NCBI RefSeq assembly: GCF_001742225.1
Contig: NZ_CP017077.1
Location: forward strand, 896,806 to 960,805
DNA: 64,000 nucleotides
From: Novosphingobium resinovorum
GTDB taxonomy: Bacteria > Pseudomonadota > Alphaproteobacteria > Sphingomonadales > Sphingomonadaceae
Direction: 5' to 3'
Shown: positions 8,107 through 17,527 of the stretch, in pieces
How the letters are laid out: the number at the start of each line of letters is the position of its first letter
How positions within the stretch are numbered: the first letter of the stretch is position 1
The notes under the pieces: generated by a model
Database searches by the model: none
What the model was told of the DNA's origin: nothing
The model's input: the letters and a program-made list of their open reading frames with translations, nothing else
Made by a program: the position numbers and the translations under genes

Positions 8107-9201
8107 CTAGCTTGGGCATTTGACTGCCCGTACGAGTACCCATCCGCCAGAAGTGGCACTCGTCAAATTTGGAGTCGGATTAGACGGCTTCTCTTCGATG
8201 CTGGCACATTGCCCAGCCTTGAACGCGCCTAGGTATTCGCTATGCTTTGTAGGCTCCTCGCGCACCCTTGCTGTCGAGGTCGCCCGCATCAACGTGCCGC
8301 GGTCAAGGCCGCTGTAAGCCGGTAAAGCGGCAGTTCCGCGTACTCGAAAAACCCCGTCCTCCGTCGAACGGCCCTGCCGCTCTTCGAAATAGACAAACCC
8401 TGTCAGCGGTTGTCCGTTAGCGCCTAGCGATATTTCATTTTCCGTCGGGGGCGGCAGAATATTCTTTTGCGATAACAGTGAGATCGCTAGCCAAAAGCAT
8501 AGTGCGGCTAGGCCTGCGGCGATGACCCACCGCCAAGGCAGGTCTAGAAACCTGAACCACCACGGATTAATCGGATAGGACCGATAAGCGGTGGGCGTCA
8601 CTGTTCCTGACTGGAAGAATGGTAACCAAAACTTTCTTACGAAATCCTCGTCAAAAAAGTCCGAATGGCTGAACGGATGCCGCCGATCATCGAATGGATG
8701 TCCTATTCCGTAAGTGCCGCCGTTGCCGTAGCCCCAAGTTATGGAAGCGGCGATTACCGGCCATACATCCTTTGTCCCGTAATCATTGATAAGAGTACCT
8801 TTAACACTCGCACGCTGCACCGCCTGCCAATTACATTCCTGCCCCTTGATCGCTCCGCAAAGGATCAGGTTATCTATATCGATAGCCGGATTCTCCGCCA
8901 AAATTTCGTGGATCGCGTGCGTTCCGTAACTGTGAGCTATGACGGTTAGCTTGCTCCCCGTGCTCTTTGCTACGCGCGCCGCATCAAGCAGGTCTTTCAG
9001 TGTCTTTTTGATAGGGGGTAACCTAGTGGGGCCAGGGAGTAAAAAGCTGAGCAGGTCGAACTTGCCGTATCTCGTCGAAAAGACCCTCACGCCTCCTACA
9101 TCCTCAAGCATAGCGGTCACTCGCTCCTGCCAGGCAGCATGCGTTCGGATGCCATGGATCAAATGAACTACGTGCCCCTGCCCCCCAAATTCTGTCACCA
9201 T
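8107..9201 (-). CDS. Membrane-anchored alpha/beta hydrolase with C-terminal SH3-like domain
   Basis: Unassigned serine hydrolase. The oxyanion region VVHLIHGIRTH is at 11-21. The nucleophile elbow, AHSYG, places the catalytic serine at S91, with D145 (YGTKDVWP) and H179 (HPFSHSDFF) as candidate triad partners. A single membrane helix lies at about 224-243 (WRWVIAAGLAALCFWLAI). The C-terminal 280-364 region (TSTARVREEPTKHSEYLGAF) looks like a bacterial SH3 repeat. GAGGGGCG lies 9 nt before the ATG. This layout suggests a cytoplasmic hydrolase tethered to the inner membrane with an external binding domain. The substrate is unknown. It is part of a four-gene cassette (to 11615) with lower GC in places. 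Confidence 0.7.
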   Translation of the reverse strand: MVTEFGGQGHVVHLIHGIRTHAAWQERVTAMLEDVGGVRVFSTRYGKFDLLSFLLPGPTRLPPIKKTLKDLLDAARVAKSTGSKLTVIAHSYGTHAIHEILAENPAIDIDNLILCGAIKGQECNWQAVQRASVKGTLINDYGTKDVWPVIAASITWGYGNGGTYGIGHPFDDRRHPFSHSDFFDEDFVRKFWLPFFQSGTVTPTAYRSYPINPWWFRFLDLPWRWVIAAGLAALCFWLAISLLSQKNILPPPTENEISLGANGQPLTGFVYFEERQGRSTEDGVFRVRGTAALPAYSGLDRGTLMRATSTARVREEPTKHSEYLGAFKAGQCASIEEKPSNPTPNLTSATSGGWVLVRAVKCPS

Positions 9202-9456
9202 GTCAATTTTCGCCCCTCATATTATGCAAATCTTGCTGGTCGGGCTCCACTAAGCGAGCTTATAGAGTCGCTGACAGACCTCAGGCCTCATATGGCACCT
9301 TTTGCGATAGCTGCTATCATACATCGGCGCGATGAAATGCCTCTCCCCGACAGGCAAGCCGCGATCTTGGTTTCGTCGGCAACGGACGGGCATTGGCGGC
9401 GTTTCTTCCGAGATGCTGGCACTACACCATCGAATAGACAGGCGGCCAATATCCGG

Positions 9457-9879
9457 CTAGAGGTCTGCGACTGCACTGCCGGCATTGACCAGCGCTACGA
9501 TGGTGGCCGGTGAGGGTGTTGCCGCCGCCGCGAGTAGTGCCAGACCAAGGTCGAGAACTTTCGCGATCTTGGTCAGTAATTCCGACACTTCCTTGATCTG
9601 CTTGATTTTGGCCTGCGCAGCGACACTGACCTCGCCGATCGTGCTGAGTTCGCCCTCATATTCCTTAAGGCCCTCGCTCACCGCAGCCGCGGTCAGCTTC
9701 GAATTGAGCGCTGATAGGCTGTTCAGCTGTCCCTGTAGCCGCGTATATCGCTGCTCCCACAGTAGCGCGCCGACAGGATCATCTGGCTTGTCTCCAAGCG
9801 CGAGTTGCGCGTCTAGGGTGCGCTTGGCGCCGATCCTGCAGAGGTCTGCGACGCTCCGGAGATTTTGTGCAACTGTCAT
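9457..9879 (-). CDS. Helical protein with hydrophobic C-terminus, 140 aa
   Basis: Unrecognised. Residues 1-100 are strongly helical with heptad-like spacing (LQGQLNSLSALNSKLTAAAV, AKIKQIKEVSELLTKIAKVL). The last 35 residues are hydrophobic and alanine-rich (LGLALLAAAATPSPATIVAL), which may insert in a membrane or form a helical hairpin. It starts 12 nt after the stop of the lipoprotein gene at 9892-10749, with GAGGGGA upstream, so the two form an operon. Some small pore-forming and phage-like proteins look similar, but nothing specific supports that here. Confidence 0.6.
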   Translation of the reverse strand: MTVAQNLRSVADLCRIGAKRTLDAQLALGDKPDDPVGALLWEQRYTRLQGQLNSLSALNSKLTAAAVSEGLKEYEGELSTIGEVSVAAQAKIKQIKEVSELLTKIAKVLDLGLALLAAAATPSPATIVALVNAGSAVADL

Positions 9880-9891
9880 GAGCTATTCCCC

Positions 9892-10749
9892 TCAGCTGAA
9901 CGCTTTGTCGATGGCATCGATCTTATCATCGAGATCGGAGCCGATCTTGTAGAGCTGCTTGGCAAGATTTTTTGACTTAAGCTTCGCCTTGGAAGACTGG
10001 AGTTCGGTCAGCGCCGCGCTTGCGTCTTTCAATGAGCCTTGATAATCTGCTACTGCTTTTTCGCGCGCCTCGATTACACCAAGTCGGCGACAGTAATCTT
10101 GCGCGAGGAGAAACCCCGCACCGCTAAAGCCTGCGGCCTTCGAACCCTTGCACAAATCGGCTGGTGCGCCTTCAACGTTGTCCTTCTGGTCTCGGATCTG
10201 TTTCACGTAGATGGCGGTCAAGTAGGTCTTTTCTGTATCCAAGCGCCCCAGAAGCGGTAGGCCCAGAACCTCATCGAGCCCGTCTATTACACTTTTCGCG
10301 TTGGGCGCGCCGCGGTCAATCAGTTGCCGTAGGACGTCCTCACGCATCGCGCCCGTGGCGAGCTGGGCGAGAAAGCCGATCAGGCCCGAGACCGCATCGA
10401 CGCGCTCTTTTTTGATGTCGGGGATAGCGGCGATCGATTTCGTCGCCGCCTCGAGGCCCGGCTGGATGGTAAAATTCGAGTCATTTGCCGCGTCCGTCAG
10501 CGCTTTGAAATAGGCGTTCAGCACCTTGTTGGCGGCGACCACGCCTTCTGTAGAGCGCCTCTCGGCCTCGCAGCTCGAAAGCATCGGGTTGAGCGACGTC
10601 TCGCGCAGGCAAGATCCAGCAATCTCGTTTCCGACGTCATTCCAACTGCTTGTTGCTTTAGTGAGTCGCGCAGATATGTCGCGCACAGCAGACATATCTG
10701 CGCATCCTGACACGAGTGTCGCGCAGGCCATCATAGCGATCCGCCTCAT
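9892..10749 (-). CDS. Predicted lipoprotein, coiled-coil, 285 aa
   Basis: Begins MRRIAMMACATLVSGC: a lipoprotein signal with the lipid-modified cysteine at C16. The mature part is helical, with a coiled-coil C-terminus (about 225-285: LKDASAALTELQSSKAKLKSK). Four more cysteines in the mature protein (SCLRET, SSCEAE, LCKGSK, DYCRRL) could form disulfides in the periplasm. It is first in an operon with the 140-aa helical gene, and divergent from the membrane coiled-coil gene at 10899. No family is recognised. Confidence 0.65.
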   Translation of the reverse strand: MRRIAMMACATLVSGCADMSAVRDISARLTKATSSWNDVGNEIAGSCLRETSLNPMLSSCEAERRSTEGVVAANKVLNAYFKALTDAANDSNFTIQPGLEAATKSIAAIPDIKKERVDAVSGLIGFLAQLATGAMREDVLRQLIDRGAPNAKSVIDGLDEVLGLPLLGRLDTEKTYLTAIYVKQIRDQKDNVEGAPADLCKGSKAAGFSGAGFLLAQDYCRRLGVIEAREKAVADYQGSLKDASAALTELQSSKAKLKSKNLAKQLYKIGSDLDDKIDAIDKAFS

Positions 10750-10898
10750 TTAATTCCCCCTATGCTGATTCGCCCTATACCCCGCAAATATATTGCTCCA
10801 TAATTTACTTTGATAGTACATTATCACTGTCCATTCGATGTAAAAAATTCATCTTTCTATATGACTTAGTGATGTCGAAGTTTGGCCAAGGAAGCTTT

Positions 10899-11615
10899 AT
10901 GGATTGGCTTTCCAAAATAGACTATGTCGCTGTCATCCGGGAATCAGCACAAAGTCCCTTGGGAACGATTTCTCTGTTCATCATCGTCGTGGGCATTGTC
11001 GCTGTTTTCTTGTTCAGGCGCACCAAGAGCGAAGGCATCCGGCTCGTAGCGTTTGCTCTTTTGGTGGTCGGAGCGGGCTTGCTGATCTTCCGCGTTGGGT
11101 CCGGTGTAGAGACCGCTGTATCTGACCTCCAGAAGTCGGCCAAGGACACCAAGGTCGAACTAAACAAGGTCACCGCCCAGCAAAAGGCTGAGGAGAAGCG
11201 CCGCGCCGACGAGGCCCAGGCGAGCCAAGCACGACTCGCAGCAATTCGAGAATGCAAAGCTGGGGGCGCGAGGATAGTGAACAGTTGCAGAGCCTACGAC
11301 AAGTCAGGCTTCCATAGTTCACCTTCTGCCAGTTGCGGCCTTACCCTGGATGCCGGCGACGGTCGCTTCTTCGCCCAGAGCGCAGTGACAGTCGACAGCC
11401 AGCGCTATCATAACATTTCCGGAGCCGACGCAAGCGCTGCGCAGCCAGCCTATGCCAAGACGGAGAGCGGCGAAAGCTATGTGCATCGTTTCAGCGGGAC
11501 GATCGGCTGCACGAATGCGCAAGGCACGGGTCGAACGTGCGAGTCCAAGGCCACGATTTCCGCGACGGCGTTCCCCCTCAGTTGTCTTCCGTACAAAGCC
11601 GAACTGGTGAAATAA
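10899..11615 (+). CDS. Bitopic or two-helix membrane protein with coiled coil and Cys-rich domain
   Basis: Starts MDWLSKIDYVAVIRES. I chose ATG 10899 because AAGGAAG precedes it by 4 nt; GTG/ATG starts at 10869 and 10872 would add nine or ten residues. Two membrane helices are visible (about 21-41, ISLFIIVVGIVAVFLF; about 48-66, VAFALLVVGAGLLIF). A charged coiled coil follows (about 75-120, KVTAQQKAEEKRRADEAQ). The last 110 residues are a cysteine-containing domain (CKAGG, SCRAY, SCGL, GCTN, CESK, CLPY). It is transcribed divergently from the lipoprotein operon, with a 149-nt AT-rich spacer. The role is unknown. Confidence 0.65.
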   Translation: MDWLSKIDYVAVIRESAQSPLGTISLFIIVVGIVAVFLFRRTKSEGIRLVAFALLVVGAGLLIFRVGSGVETAVSDLQKSAKDTKVELNKVTAQQKAEEKRRADEAQASQARLAAIRECKAGGARIVNSCRAYDKSGFHSSPSASCGLTLDAGDGRFFAQSAVTVDSQRYHNISGADASAAQPAYAKTESGESYVHRFSGTIGCTNAQGTGRTCESKATISATAFPLSCLPYKAELVK

Positions 11616-12235
11616 TGGTCGTCGGGTCCGGCCTCGAAGCTCAGCAGGTTGGCGAGGCCGACACCCATCCAGATAGGTCGATATGGACAGGGTTACCTCT
11701 TGGTGATTGGCGTGCCAATAAGTCATCGGCTGGATGTCGGCTCCTGACTAGCAGCTACCGTCAGGCCTATCGCTCTAGAACGACAGAAATGTCTCAGCCT
11801 GGTCTAAGCAGAATGTCCGCTCATTGGTTTGCCACCATCTCGGTCGAACGGCTTGAATGGGCGCAGTGCCGCCCGGCAGTCCCCGTAAAGCTGGCCGTTC
11901 GCCGACTGACCGGCTTCAAAGTTCGATTAGGGGAAAGCTGCCGTTCGCGCACCCATGCGACCTGTGCCTTCAACCCATCTCTCGAGCATCGAAGGGGCAT
12001 TTGGTACACAATCCGGCAGTCGGCGATCTGACAGGGCGAGAACCCTGTCGACGGATCCGCTGGTTCCGCGCCCATGGTAGGCAAGTCATGAACGGCGACT
12101 GCCTGACGCCGCAACCTGCCCGTCTTCGATCACACGGGAAATCGAACGCTTCGCCATCATGGCCGCGAAACAAGCAGGCTGTTGTAACGCGCGGTTTCTG
12201 TTGCCTATTGTCGTCGCATAAGCGTGGGAGATGTG
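11616..12235. other. Intergenic stretch, no supported gene
   Basis: About 620 bases. Several frames run through it on both strands, but none shows a domain or a good start. The gap separates the envelope cassette from the Sel1-repeat operon. Confidence 0.45.
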
Positions 12236-13156
12236 ATGAAGCTTGGAATTGTCGCCTGTGGGCTGCTCATGCTCTCTCCCGCGATGGCGCAGGCGCGAGC
12301 CTCGCAGTGGTGGTACGTGACGCAGGGCGCCGACAAGGTATTGTTCGTCGATGTCGAGTCGATCGTGCGCGATGGCGACATTGTGCGGTACGAGGCCAGC
12401 CAGATCCTGCGCGAGCCCGGCAACCCCGCCGCCTCGTTGCGTGCCTCCATGACGGGAAACTGCCGCGAACAAACCGAAACGTGGGACCTCGTCCTGCGCT
12501 ACGGCGCCGATGACGAACGGCTGGACGAGACAGCGCTGAGCTATGGGGGGCCTAATCCCGTAGAAGGTGGGTCGGTGGGTGCCGCGCAGTTGCAGTTCGT
12601 CTGCGCCACCGATCGACCCCTGGGCGGTGGTTTTCCTCTCGCGATCGACCAGGTCGCTTTCGCCGAGGCCCTGATCGCCGACACCAAGGCTTCGGTAAGC
12701 CCGGCAGACATGCACGAACGGATGCGCGCGGACCCCAGGGTGCCGGTCATCCGGTCCAGGGCACCGTCGCCCGACACGTTCGGGACACCGCAGGCGACCA
12801 CTGCGGGTCACGCCGTCGTCCCGCCTCGCGACTATGCCAAGGGAGTGGGGATTCCCGATGTCCCGAATTATGACACGGTCGAAAGCGGCACGATCTACGA
12901 TATTGCCTATGGCGGGATCGAGAATGGGGAACTGACCTTCGAGGTGCGCGGCTACAGCATCGATGATCTTGCACACGCCAGCAGCGCCCAGCCTATGCGC
13001 TTCCCGGTATCCCAAAAGACGATCCGTATCCGCAACATCGAAATCGAAGTTCTGGCCGCTACCCCACAGGGCCTGCGCTTCCGCGCGAACCTTGCTACGG
13101 AGGACGCGGACAACGCGCCATTCGTGTGCGCCGATCCGGCGTGCACAACGCAATGA
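12236..13156 (+). CDS. Secreted protein, surface-adhesin-E-like N-terminus
   Basis: A cleavable signal peptide (MKLGIVACGLLMLSPAMAQA) is followed by QWWYVTQGADKVLFVDVESIV, a pattern I associate with the periplasmic surface-adhesin E-like fold. The assignment is tentative. Two acidic, beta-rich halves are visible; the second (about 200-306) contains YDIAYGGIENGELTFEVRGY and ends in a Cys pair (CADPACTTQ). ATG 12236 has GGGAG 5 nt upstream. The stop overlaps the start of the Sel1-repeat gene (ATGA), so this is the first gene of a three-gene secreted-protein operon. Confidence 0.65.
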   Translation: MKLGIVACGLLMLSPAMAQARASQWWYVTQGADKVLFVDVESIVRDGDIVRYEASQILREPGNPAASLRASMTGNCREQTETWDLVLRYGADDERLDETALSYGGPNPVEGGSVGAAQLQFVCATDRPLGGGFPLAIDQVAFAEALIADTKASVSPADMHERMRADPRVPVIRSRAPSPDTFGTPQATTAGHAVVPPRDYAKGVGIPDVPNYDTVESGTIYDIAYGGIENGELTFEVRGYSIDDLAHASSAQPMRFPVSQKTIRIRNIEIEVLAATPQGLRFRANLATEDADNAPFVCADPACTTQ

Positions 13157-14151
13157 TCCGCGCCATTGCGCTGTCGTTCGCTTTGCTGGCCGGACTTGCC
13201 GGGCCATCGCAAGCACAGGAGGTCGCCAAGATCGACCCCGCCGTCGAGCTGAACGTTCTGTGCGAGGACAAGGATGCCAGTGCCTGTACCCGCCTCGGCA
13301 ACCGGCTTCTCGAAGGCGACGGGATCGCGCGCGACGAGGCGAGAGCCATCTTCATTCTGGGCAAGGCCTGCCACCTTGGCGACATGCCAGGCTGCACAAT
13401 GACGGGCTTCGCCTACGGCAAGGGTGAAGGCGTCGCACAATCATCCGATATCGCGCGCGCCTACTACGACTATGCCTGCCATGGCGGCGAGGCGACCGGA
13501 TGCTCCAACCTCGGGCTTGCCTACATCAATGGAGACGGCGCTCCCCAAGACGATCGCCGCGCCGCCGCACTTTTCCAGCAGGCCTGCTCGAGCAGTTCGA
13601 CGGCCGGTTGCGCCAATCTGGGTGCGTCCTATTCGTTGGGACGAGGCGTGCCGCGCAATCATCACCGGGCGGCGCAGCTTTTCAGCCAAGCCTGCGATGC
13701 CGACGATCAGCACGCCTGCTACAACCTGGGCGTGCTCTACCGCGATGGCCTGGGCCTGCGACGCAATCACAAACGCGCCGTCGCGCTGTTCGCACAGTCG
13801 TGCGAGGCCAAAGACCCCAGCGCCTGCGGCAATCTCGCCAGCATGATCGACGACGGGCGGGGCACCGCCAAGGACCACCAGCGCGCCCTCGCACTGCATG
13901 ACGAGGCGTGCACGCTTGGCGAAGCGGAAAGCTGCTTCACGCTTGGCCGGGCCTACCAGACCGGAAACGGCCGCGAGCGTGATGACTTTCGGGCCATCGC
14001 CCTGCTGGAGCGTAGCCTGGCGCTGGCCCCCCGGACTCCATCCGCCGGCGAAGCCGCGAAAGCCCTCGCCATCGCGCGCGACGCGATCGCTGCCCCATCG
14101 ATCCCCGCAATGGTAGGCGGGCCGGAAGGCCATCGCGCAAATGAGGAATAG
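13153..14151 (+). CDS. Secreted cysteine-rich Sel1-repeat protein
   Basis: Signal peptide (MIRAIALSFALLAGLAGPSQAQ), then about seven Sel1-like repeats of 36 residues (for example CSNLGLAYINGDGAPQDDRRAAALFQQAC). Each carries a cysteine pair that, in Helicobacter cysteine-rich proteins (Hcp family), is joined by a disulfide across the helical hairpin. Such solenoids act as periplasmic or exported protein-binding scaffolds. At 332 aa it is compact. It starts by ATGA overlap with the gene before. Folding should need the periplasmic oxidation machinery. Confidence 0.85.
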   Translation: MIRAIALSFALLAGLAGPSQAQEVAKIDPAVELNVLCEDKDASACTRLGNRLLEGDGIARDEARAIFILGKACHLGDMPGCTMTGFAYGKGEGVAQSSDIARAYYDYACHGGEATGCSNLGLAYINGDGAPQDDRRAAALFQQACSSSSTAGCANLGASYSLGRGVPRNHHRAAQLFSQACDADDQHACYNLGVLYRDGLGLRRNHKRAVALFAQSCEAKDPSACGNLASMIDDGRGTAKDHQRALALHDEACTLGEAESCFTLGRAYQTGNGRERDDFRAIALLERSLALAPRTPSAGEAAKALAIARDAIAAPSIPAMVGGPEGHRANEE

Positions 14152-14155
14152 AGCG

Positions 14156-15397
14156 ATGCGCCAAATCACTACCGCCCTCGTCTTGCTGCTGGCCGCTGCC
14201 TGGATGACCGCGGCAATGGCTGCGGATGCGCCTCGGGACGAGGCTGTGCTGACCTGCCGTATCCAGGGTCAAGATCGCGAGGTGTCGGTCTCGATCACCG
14301 GCACACGTGCCACCTATCGCTACGGTTCGTCCCTGCAAAAGCCGGAGCTGACGCTGCGCAGCCCCCTGGCGGACTTGGACTATCGCCGGAAGAACGGCCC
14401 GGGCGAGACGATCGACGAGATCGTGACCTTTACCAACGGCGATACTGCCTATCGGGTGGCGGCAGGTTTCAAAAACGGAGCGGCGCCGGACCCGACCGCT
14501 CTTCAGCCTTTCGGGCTGCTGACGGTCAGCCGGGCGGGCAGGACACTCGCCGCGTTGAGTTGCCGCCCGGACAGCATAAGGCGAGTCCACGACCGCCTGC
14601 TTGCCGGCATGCGCGAGATCGGCCGGGAGCGATCTTCCGATGGCGAATCGTTTCCGAACTACGAGATCCAGTATCCCGCACCCGCTGACCAGTCCCCGCC
14701 CTGCAAGGCGGATTTCAACGTCGATACCTGCTGGAGCCGCGGCGTCGGTGCGGCACGCGGCGGCGATCTGCGCGGCGCGCTGGGGCACTACGACATGTCC
14801 TGCGACGCCCACCTCGACGATCTTGGCTGCTACGAGGCGGGCAAGCTCTACCTGCAGAACCGCCAGTTGCGCGATTATGCCAAGGCCCAAGCGCGGTTCG
14901 CGCGCGTGTGCGACGGCAGTGACCCGGGACGCGGGCCCTACGCCTGCAAGTATCTGGAATGGATGAATCTGACCGCTACCGGCGTCAGCCGCAATCTCGA
15001 CCAAGCCTGGTCCAAGCTGGCGCGCGCTTGCTTCCTGCACAATGATGCGGACATGATCGACCCCGAGGGGTGCCACTTCTTCGCCAAGACCGTTTTCGCC
15101 GTGCGCGATGCCAAGCCCAGCCGATACCCCAGGGCGGACTTGCTCGCCTATGTGGCGCTGTCCCAAGCGTGCACCGATGATGCCAGGACGGTCTGCGACG
15201 AGGCGCTAGCGCTGTACCAGACCGGTATCGGACAGCACGCGCCCTGGACAAAGTCCTGCGATGCACTGGTCCGCGCCAAGGGTATGTTTGCGTCGTGCAA
15301 GGACATGGCGCGGCCGCGTGCCGACTACGACAGCGCCATAGCCACACGCCGGAAGCTCAAGGTCATGTTTCTGGCGGCTCTCGACGACCCGACTTGA
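14156..15397 (+). CDS. Secreted protein with degenerate Sel1/Hcp-like repeats
   Basis: 413 aa with a signal peptide (MRQITTALVLLLAAAWMTAAMAA). Residues 30-150 form an unassigned beta-rich domain with a Cys pair (LTCRIQGQ and LSCRPDS). The rest resembles diverged tetratricopeptide/Sel1 units with paired cysteines (DTCWSRGVGAARGGDL, GCYEAGKLYLQNRQ, YACKYLEWM, CFLHNDADM). It begins 4 nt after the Sel1-repeat gene and completes the operon. Likely a periplasmic partner of that protein; no enzymatic residues are apparent. Confidence 0.6.
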   Translation: MRQITTALVLLLAAAWMTAAMAADAPRDEAVLTCRIQGQDREVSVSITGTRATYRYGSSLQKPELTLRSPLADLDYRRKNGPGETIDEIVTFTNGDTAYRVAAGFKNGAAPDPTALQPFGLLTVSRAGRTLAALSCRPDSIRRVHDRLLAGMREIGRERSSDGESFPNYEIQYPAPADQSPPCKADFNVDTCWSRGVGAARGGDLRGALGHYDMSCDAHLDDLGCYEAGKLYLQNRQLRDYAKAQARFARVCDGSDPGRGPYACKYLEWMNLTATGVSRNLDQAWSKLARACFLHNDADMIDPEGCHFFAKTVFAVRDAKPSRYPRADLLAYVALSQACTDDARTVCDEALALYQTGIGQHAPWTKSCDALVRAKGMFASCKDMARPRADYDSAIATRRKLKVMFLAALDDPT

Positions 15398-15414
15398 ACG
15401 CCCACTGCCCGTGC

Positions 15415-15777
15415 TCAAGCGATCTGAGTCGGCGCCGTGCCGTAATAGCTCGACACGCGGTCGGCGTAGGCCTGGTTGAAATCGGGCGCATTGCTTGCCC
15501 AGCTCGGGCCGCCTTCGAGCACTCGGCGGTCGATCGTGACGATGTAGTCATCCCCGGCCGGATCATAGCCCAGCACGCCGAAGGGCACGGGATAGAAGCT
15601 CTTGTTGAACCCCAGGAAGCCCCCCAGGCTCAGGACCGCAAACGTCGCTTGCCCTGAACGCTTGTCCACCATCAGCGCCTTGACGTGACCGAGGGTGTCA
15701 CCATCGCGTGATCGCACCTTCAATCCCGAAGTTTCCGCCTCGACGAGGGTCGGCGTTGCTGGCGATACTTCTGTCAT
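15415..15777 (-). CDS. PRC-barrel domain protein
   Basis: A 120-aa protein with a PRC-barrel-type beta domain: LKVRSRDGDTLGHVKALMVDKRSGQ, then YPVPFGVLGYD and DDYIVTIDRRVLEGGP. Stand-alone PRC-barrel proteins are common in alphaproteobacteria and are often linked with stress or RNA metabolism; the specific role is unknown. The start at 15777 (MTEVSPATP) is chosen over 15801 because AGGAG lies 6 nt upstream. It is convergent with the Sel1 operon, 17 nt away. Confidence 0.8.
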   Translation of the reverse strand: MTEVSPATPTLVEAETSGLKVRSRDGDTLGHVKALMVDKRSGQATFAVLSLGGFLGFNKSFYPVPFGVLGYDPAGDDYIVTIDRRVLEGGPSWASNAPDFNQAYADRVSSYYGTAPTQIA

Positions 15778-16039
15778 CGAAAGCTCCTCGTAACCCGCCA
15801 TTCGCTGGCGTTCGGGTCGTTGTCCGTCGGTTGTCCTCCCACAAACAAGGACGGCCTAGGGCAAACACCCGAAGCCATTCTCCGTTCCGCCGTGCTGCAG
15901 ATGGACGCGTGATGCTGGGAAGCTGACTGTGCGTTCGCGCCCCAGATTCTAACATTCACGAGATGTCGCGGCGTTCCCGGAACCGGCCGTTCGTTAGTGC
16001 CAAAAGGTTTCCCTTTCGCTTCGAGAATTTCCCTGTTCG

Positions 16040-17299
16040 ATGGCCGGGAATGAATGTTACTCAACCGCTGTGACGCAACCTTTCCTGACACGCCGAGCCT
16101 TTTGGGGGGGCGGCATCGCCCTCGCTGCCACTCCTGCGTGGGCCGCCGAACCACTCCACGATGTCACGTTTATCGACGACTTCGATGAATTGTGGCGGAC
16201 GCTGGGGGAGCGTTACTGTTTTCTGGCCGACAAGCAGACTGACTGGGATCAGGTGCGCTCATTCTACCGGCCGATGGCCCTGGCTGCGAAAGACGATGCC
16301 GCTTTCACCAATGTCGTCCGGCGTGTCCTCGCGGAATTGTATGACGCGCACACGCATCTCTCTGATCCGCCTTACGGCGCGCCACGATGGCCGCTGTTCG
16401 ATCTCCTTGCCGAGCGAACTGGCGGCATGGTTCGTATAGCTGCCATTGAAAGCGGTTCGGCGGCGGCTGATGCCGGATTAAAGATTGGTGATCGAATTAT
16501 CGCGATCGACGGGCGACCGATCGAAACGGTCATCCAAGATTTGATGCCGAAATGCCTCGTAAAGCCCGACGCGGCAGCCGATGCCTACACCATCAACGTC
16601 GCGGTTGCGGGGTATCGGGGGAAGGCCCGCCTGTTGTCGGTGAGCTCGAAAGACGGCGCCTCCCGAACAGTCCAGCTTCCCATCAAGAAGAGGCCCGATT
16701 TGCCTGACGTTGAAAGCAGGATGCTTCCAGACGGCATCGGCTATATCGTTATCAGGAGCTTTTCCGACACCGCGACGGCTGATGCTTTCGACAAGGCATT
16801 GGAAAGTCTACAGGATGCTCCGGGTCTGATTATTGATGTTCGCGAAAACGGGGGTGGCGACACGGCCGTTGCCCGGCCGATCATGGGGCGATTCATTCGA
16901 GAACGGACAGCTTACGCCATCATGCGTAGGCGAGCCGGGGCAGGATTGAGCGCACCGTGGACCGAATATGTCGATCCGAAGGGCCCCTTTACCTACAGCA
17001 AGCCTGTTGTCGTGCTGACGAGCCATTGGAGCGGAAGCATGGCCGAGGGTTTCCCAATGGGTATGCGCGACATAGGCCGCGCGACGGTCGTTGGCACGAA
17101 AATGATGGGATTGGGAGCAGCCGTCTTTCCGATCAGACTGGATCGGACCGGCATAAAGGCACAATATTCGGGGGAACCCGTTTATGACACGAAGGATCGC
17201 CCACGTTGGCACTTCGTCCCGGACGTGGAAGTTGCGGACGGCAGTGACATTCTCGCTGCCGGAATAGCGGAGGTTAAAACGGCTATCAGCCGCAATTGA
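16040..17299 (+). CDS. S41 family (C-terminal-processing-like) serine protease
   Basis: Exported protease, 419 aa. The N-terminus has a Tat-like or Sec signal (TRRAFWGGGIALAATPAWAA). A PDZ domain is at about 130-190 (GSAAADAGLKIGDRIIAIDGRPIE). The catalytic part includes GYIVIRSFSD, LIIDVRENGGGDTAVARPIMG (substrate-binding strand) and the SGSMAEGFPMGM nucleophile region, where S334 or S336 is the likely catalytic serine. No co-transcribed substrate gene is present; the 44-aa membrane gene follows at 17528. A GTG at 16070 is an alternative start. Confidence 0.85.
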   Translation: MAGNECYSTAVTQPFLTRRAFWGGGIALAATPAWAAEPLHDVTFIDDFDELWRTLGERYCFLADKQTDWDQVRSFYRPMALAAKDDAAFTNVVRRVLAELYDAHTHLSDPPYGAPRWPLFDLLAERTGGMVRIAAIESGSAAADAGLKIGDRIIAIDGRPIETVIQDLMPKCLVKPDAAADAYTINVAVAGYRGKARLLSVSSKDGASRTVQLPIKKRPDLPDVESRMLPDGIGYIVIRSFSDTATADAFDKALESLQDAPGLIIDVRENGGGDTAVARPIMGRFIRERTAYAIMRRRAGAGLSAPWTEYVDPKGPFTYSKPVVVLTSHWSGSMAEGFPMGMRDIGRATVVGTKMMGLGAAVFPIRLDRTGIKAQYSGEPVYDTKDRPRWHFVPDVEVADGSDILAAGIAEVKTAISRN

Positions 17300-17527
17300 A
17301 ATTATTCTCCTCTCATCTGACCATGACACGGGAGCGCCATTAATCCGTGGCGATGAGAGGCCGTCCACACCGGCACATGCAGGGATGGTGGCGACGCCTC
17401 CGACCTTGTCAAGGCGGGGCAATGCCGCCGGATCGGCTGTAAGAACGAACAGGTGCGAACCTTTCTCCATCTTGGATTGGCGCGCCGGAATGCCATCCTC
17501 GCTCAAATGAGACGCGAGGAGTTGGTT

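Noticed and set aside
9139..9513. 124-codon plus-strand frame between the hydrolase and the helical gene
   Set aside because: Both neighbours are on the minus strand with ribosome sites, and the peptide lacks any pattern; it runs antisense to the start of the hydrolase gene.
12086..13216. 376-codon minus-strand frame over the first gene of the Sel1 operon
   Set aside because: The plus strand has a signal peptide, ribosome site and ATGA coupling; the minus peptide has none.
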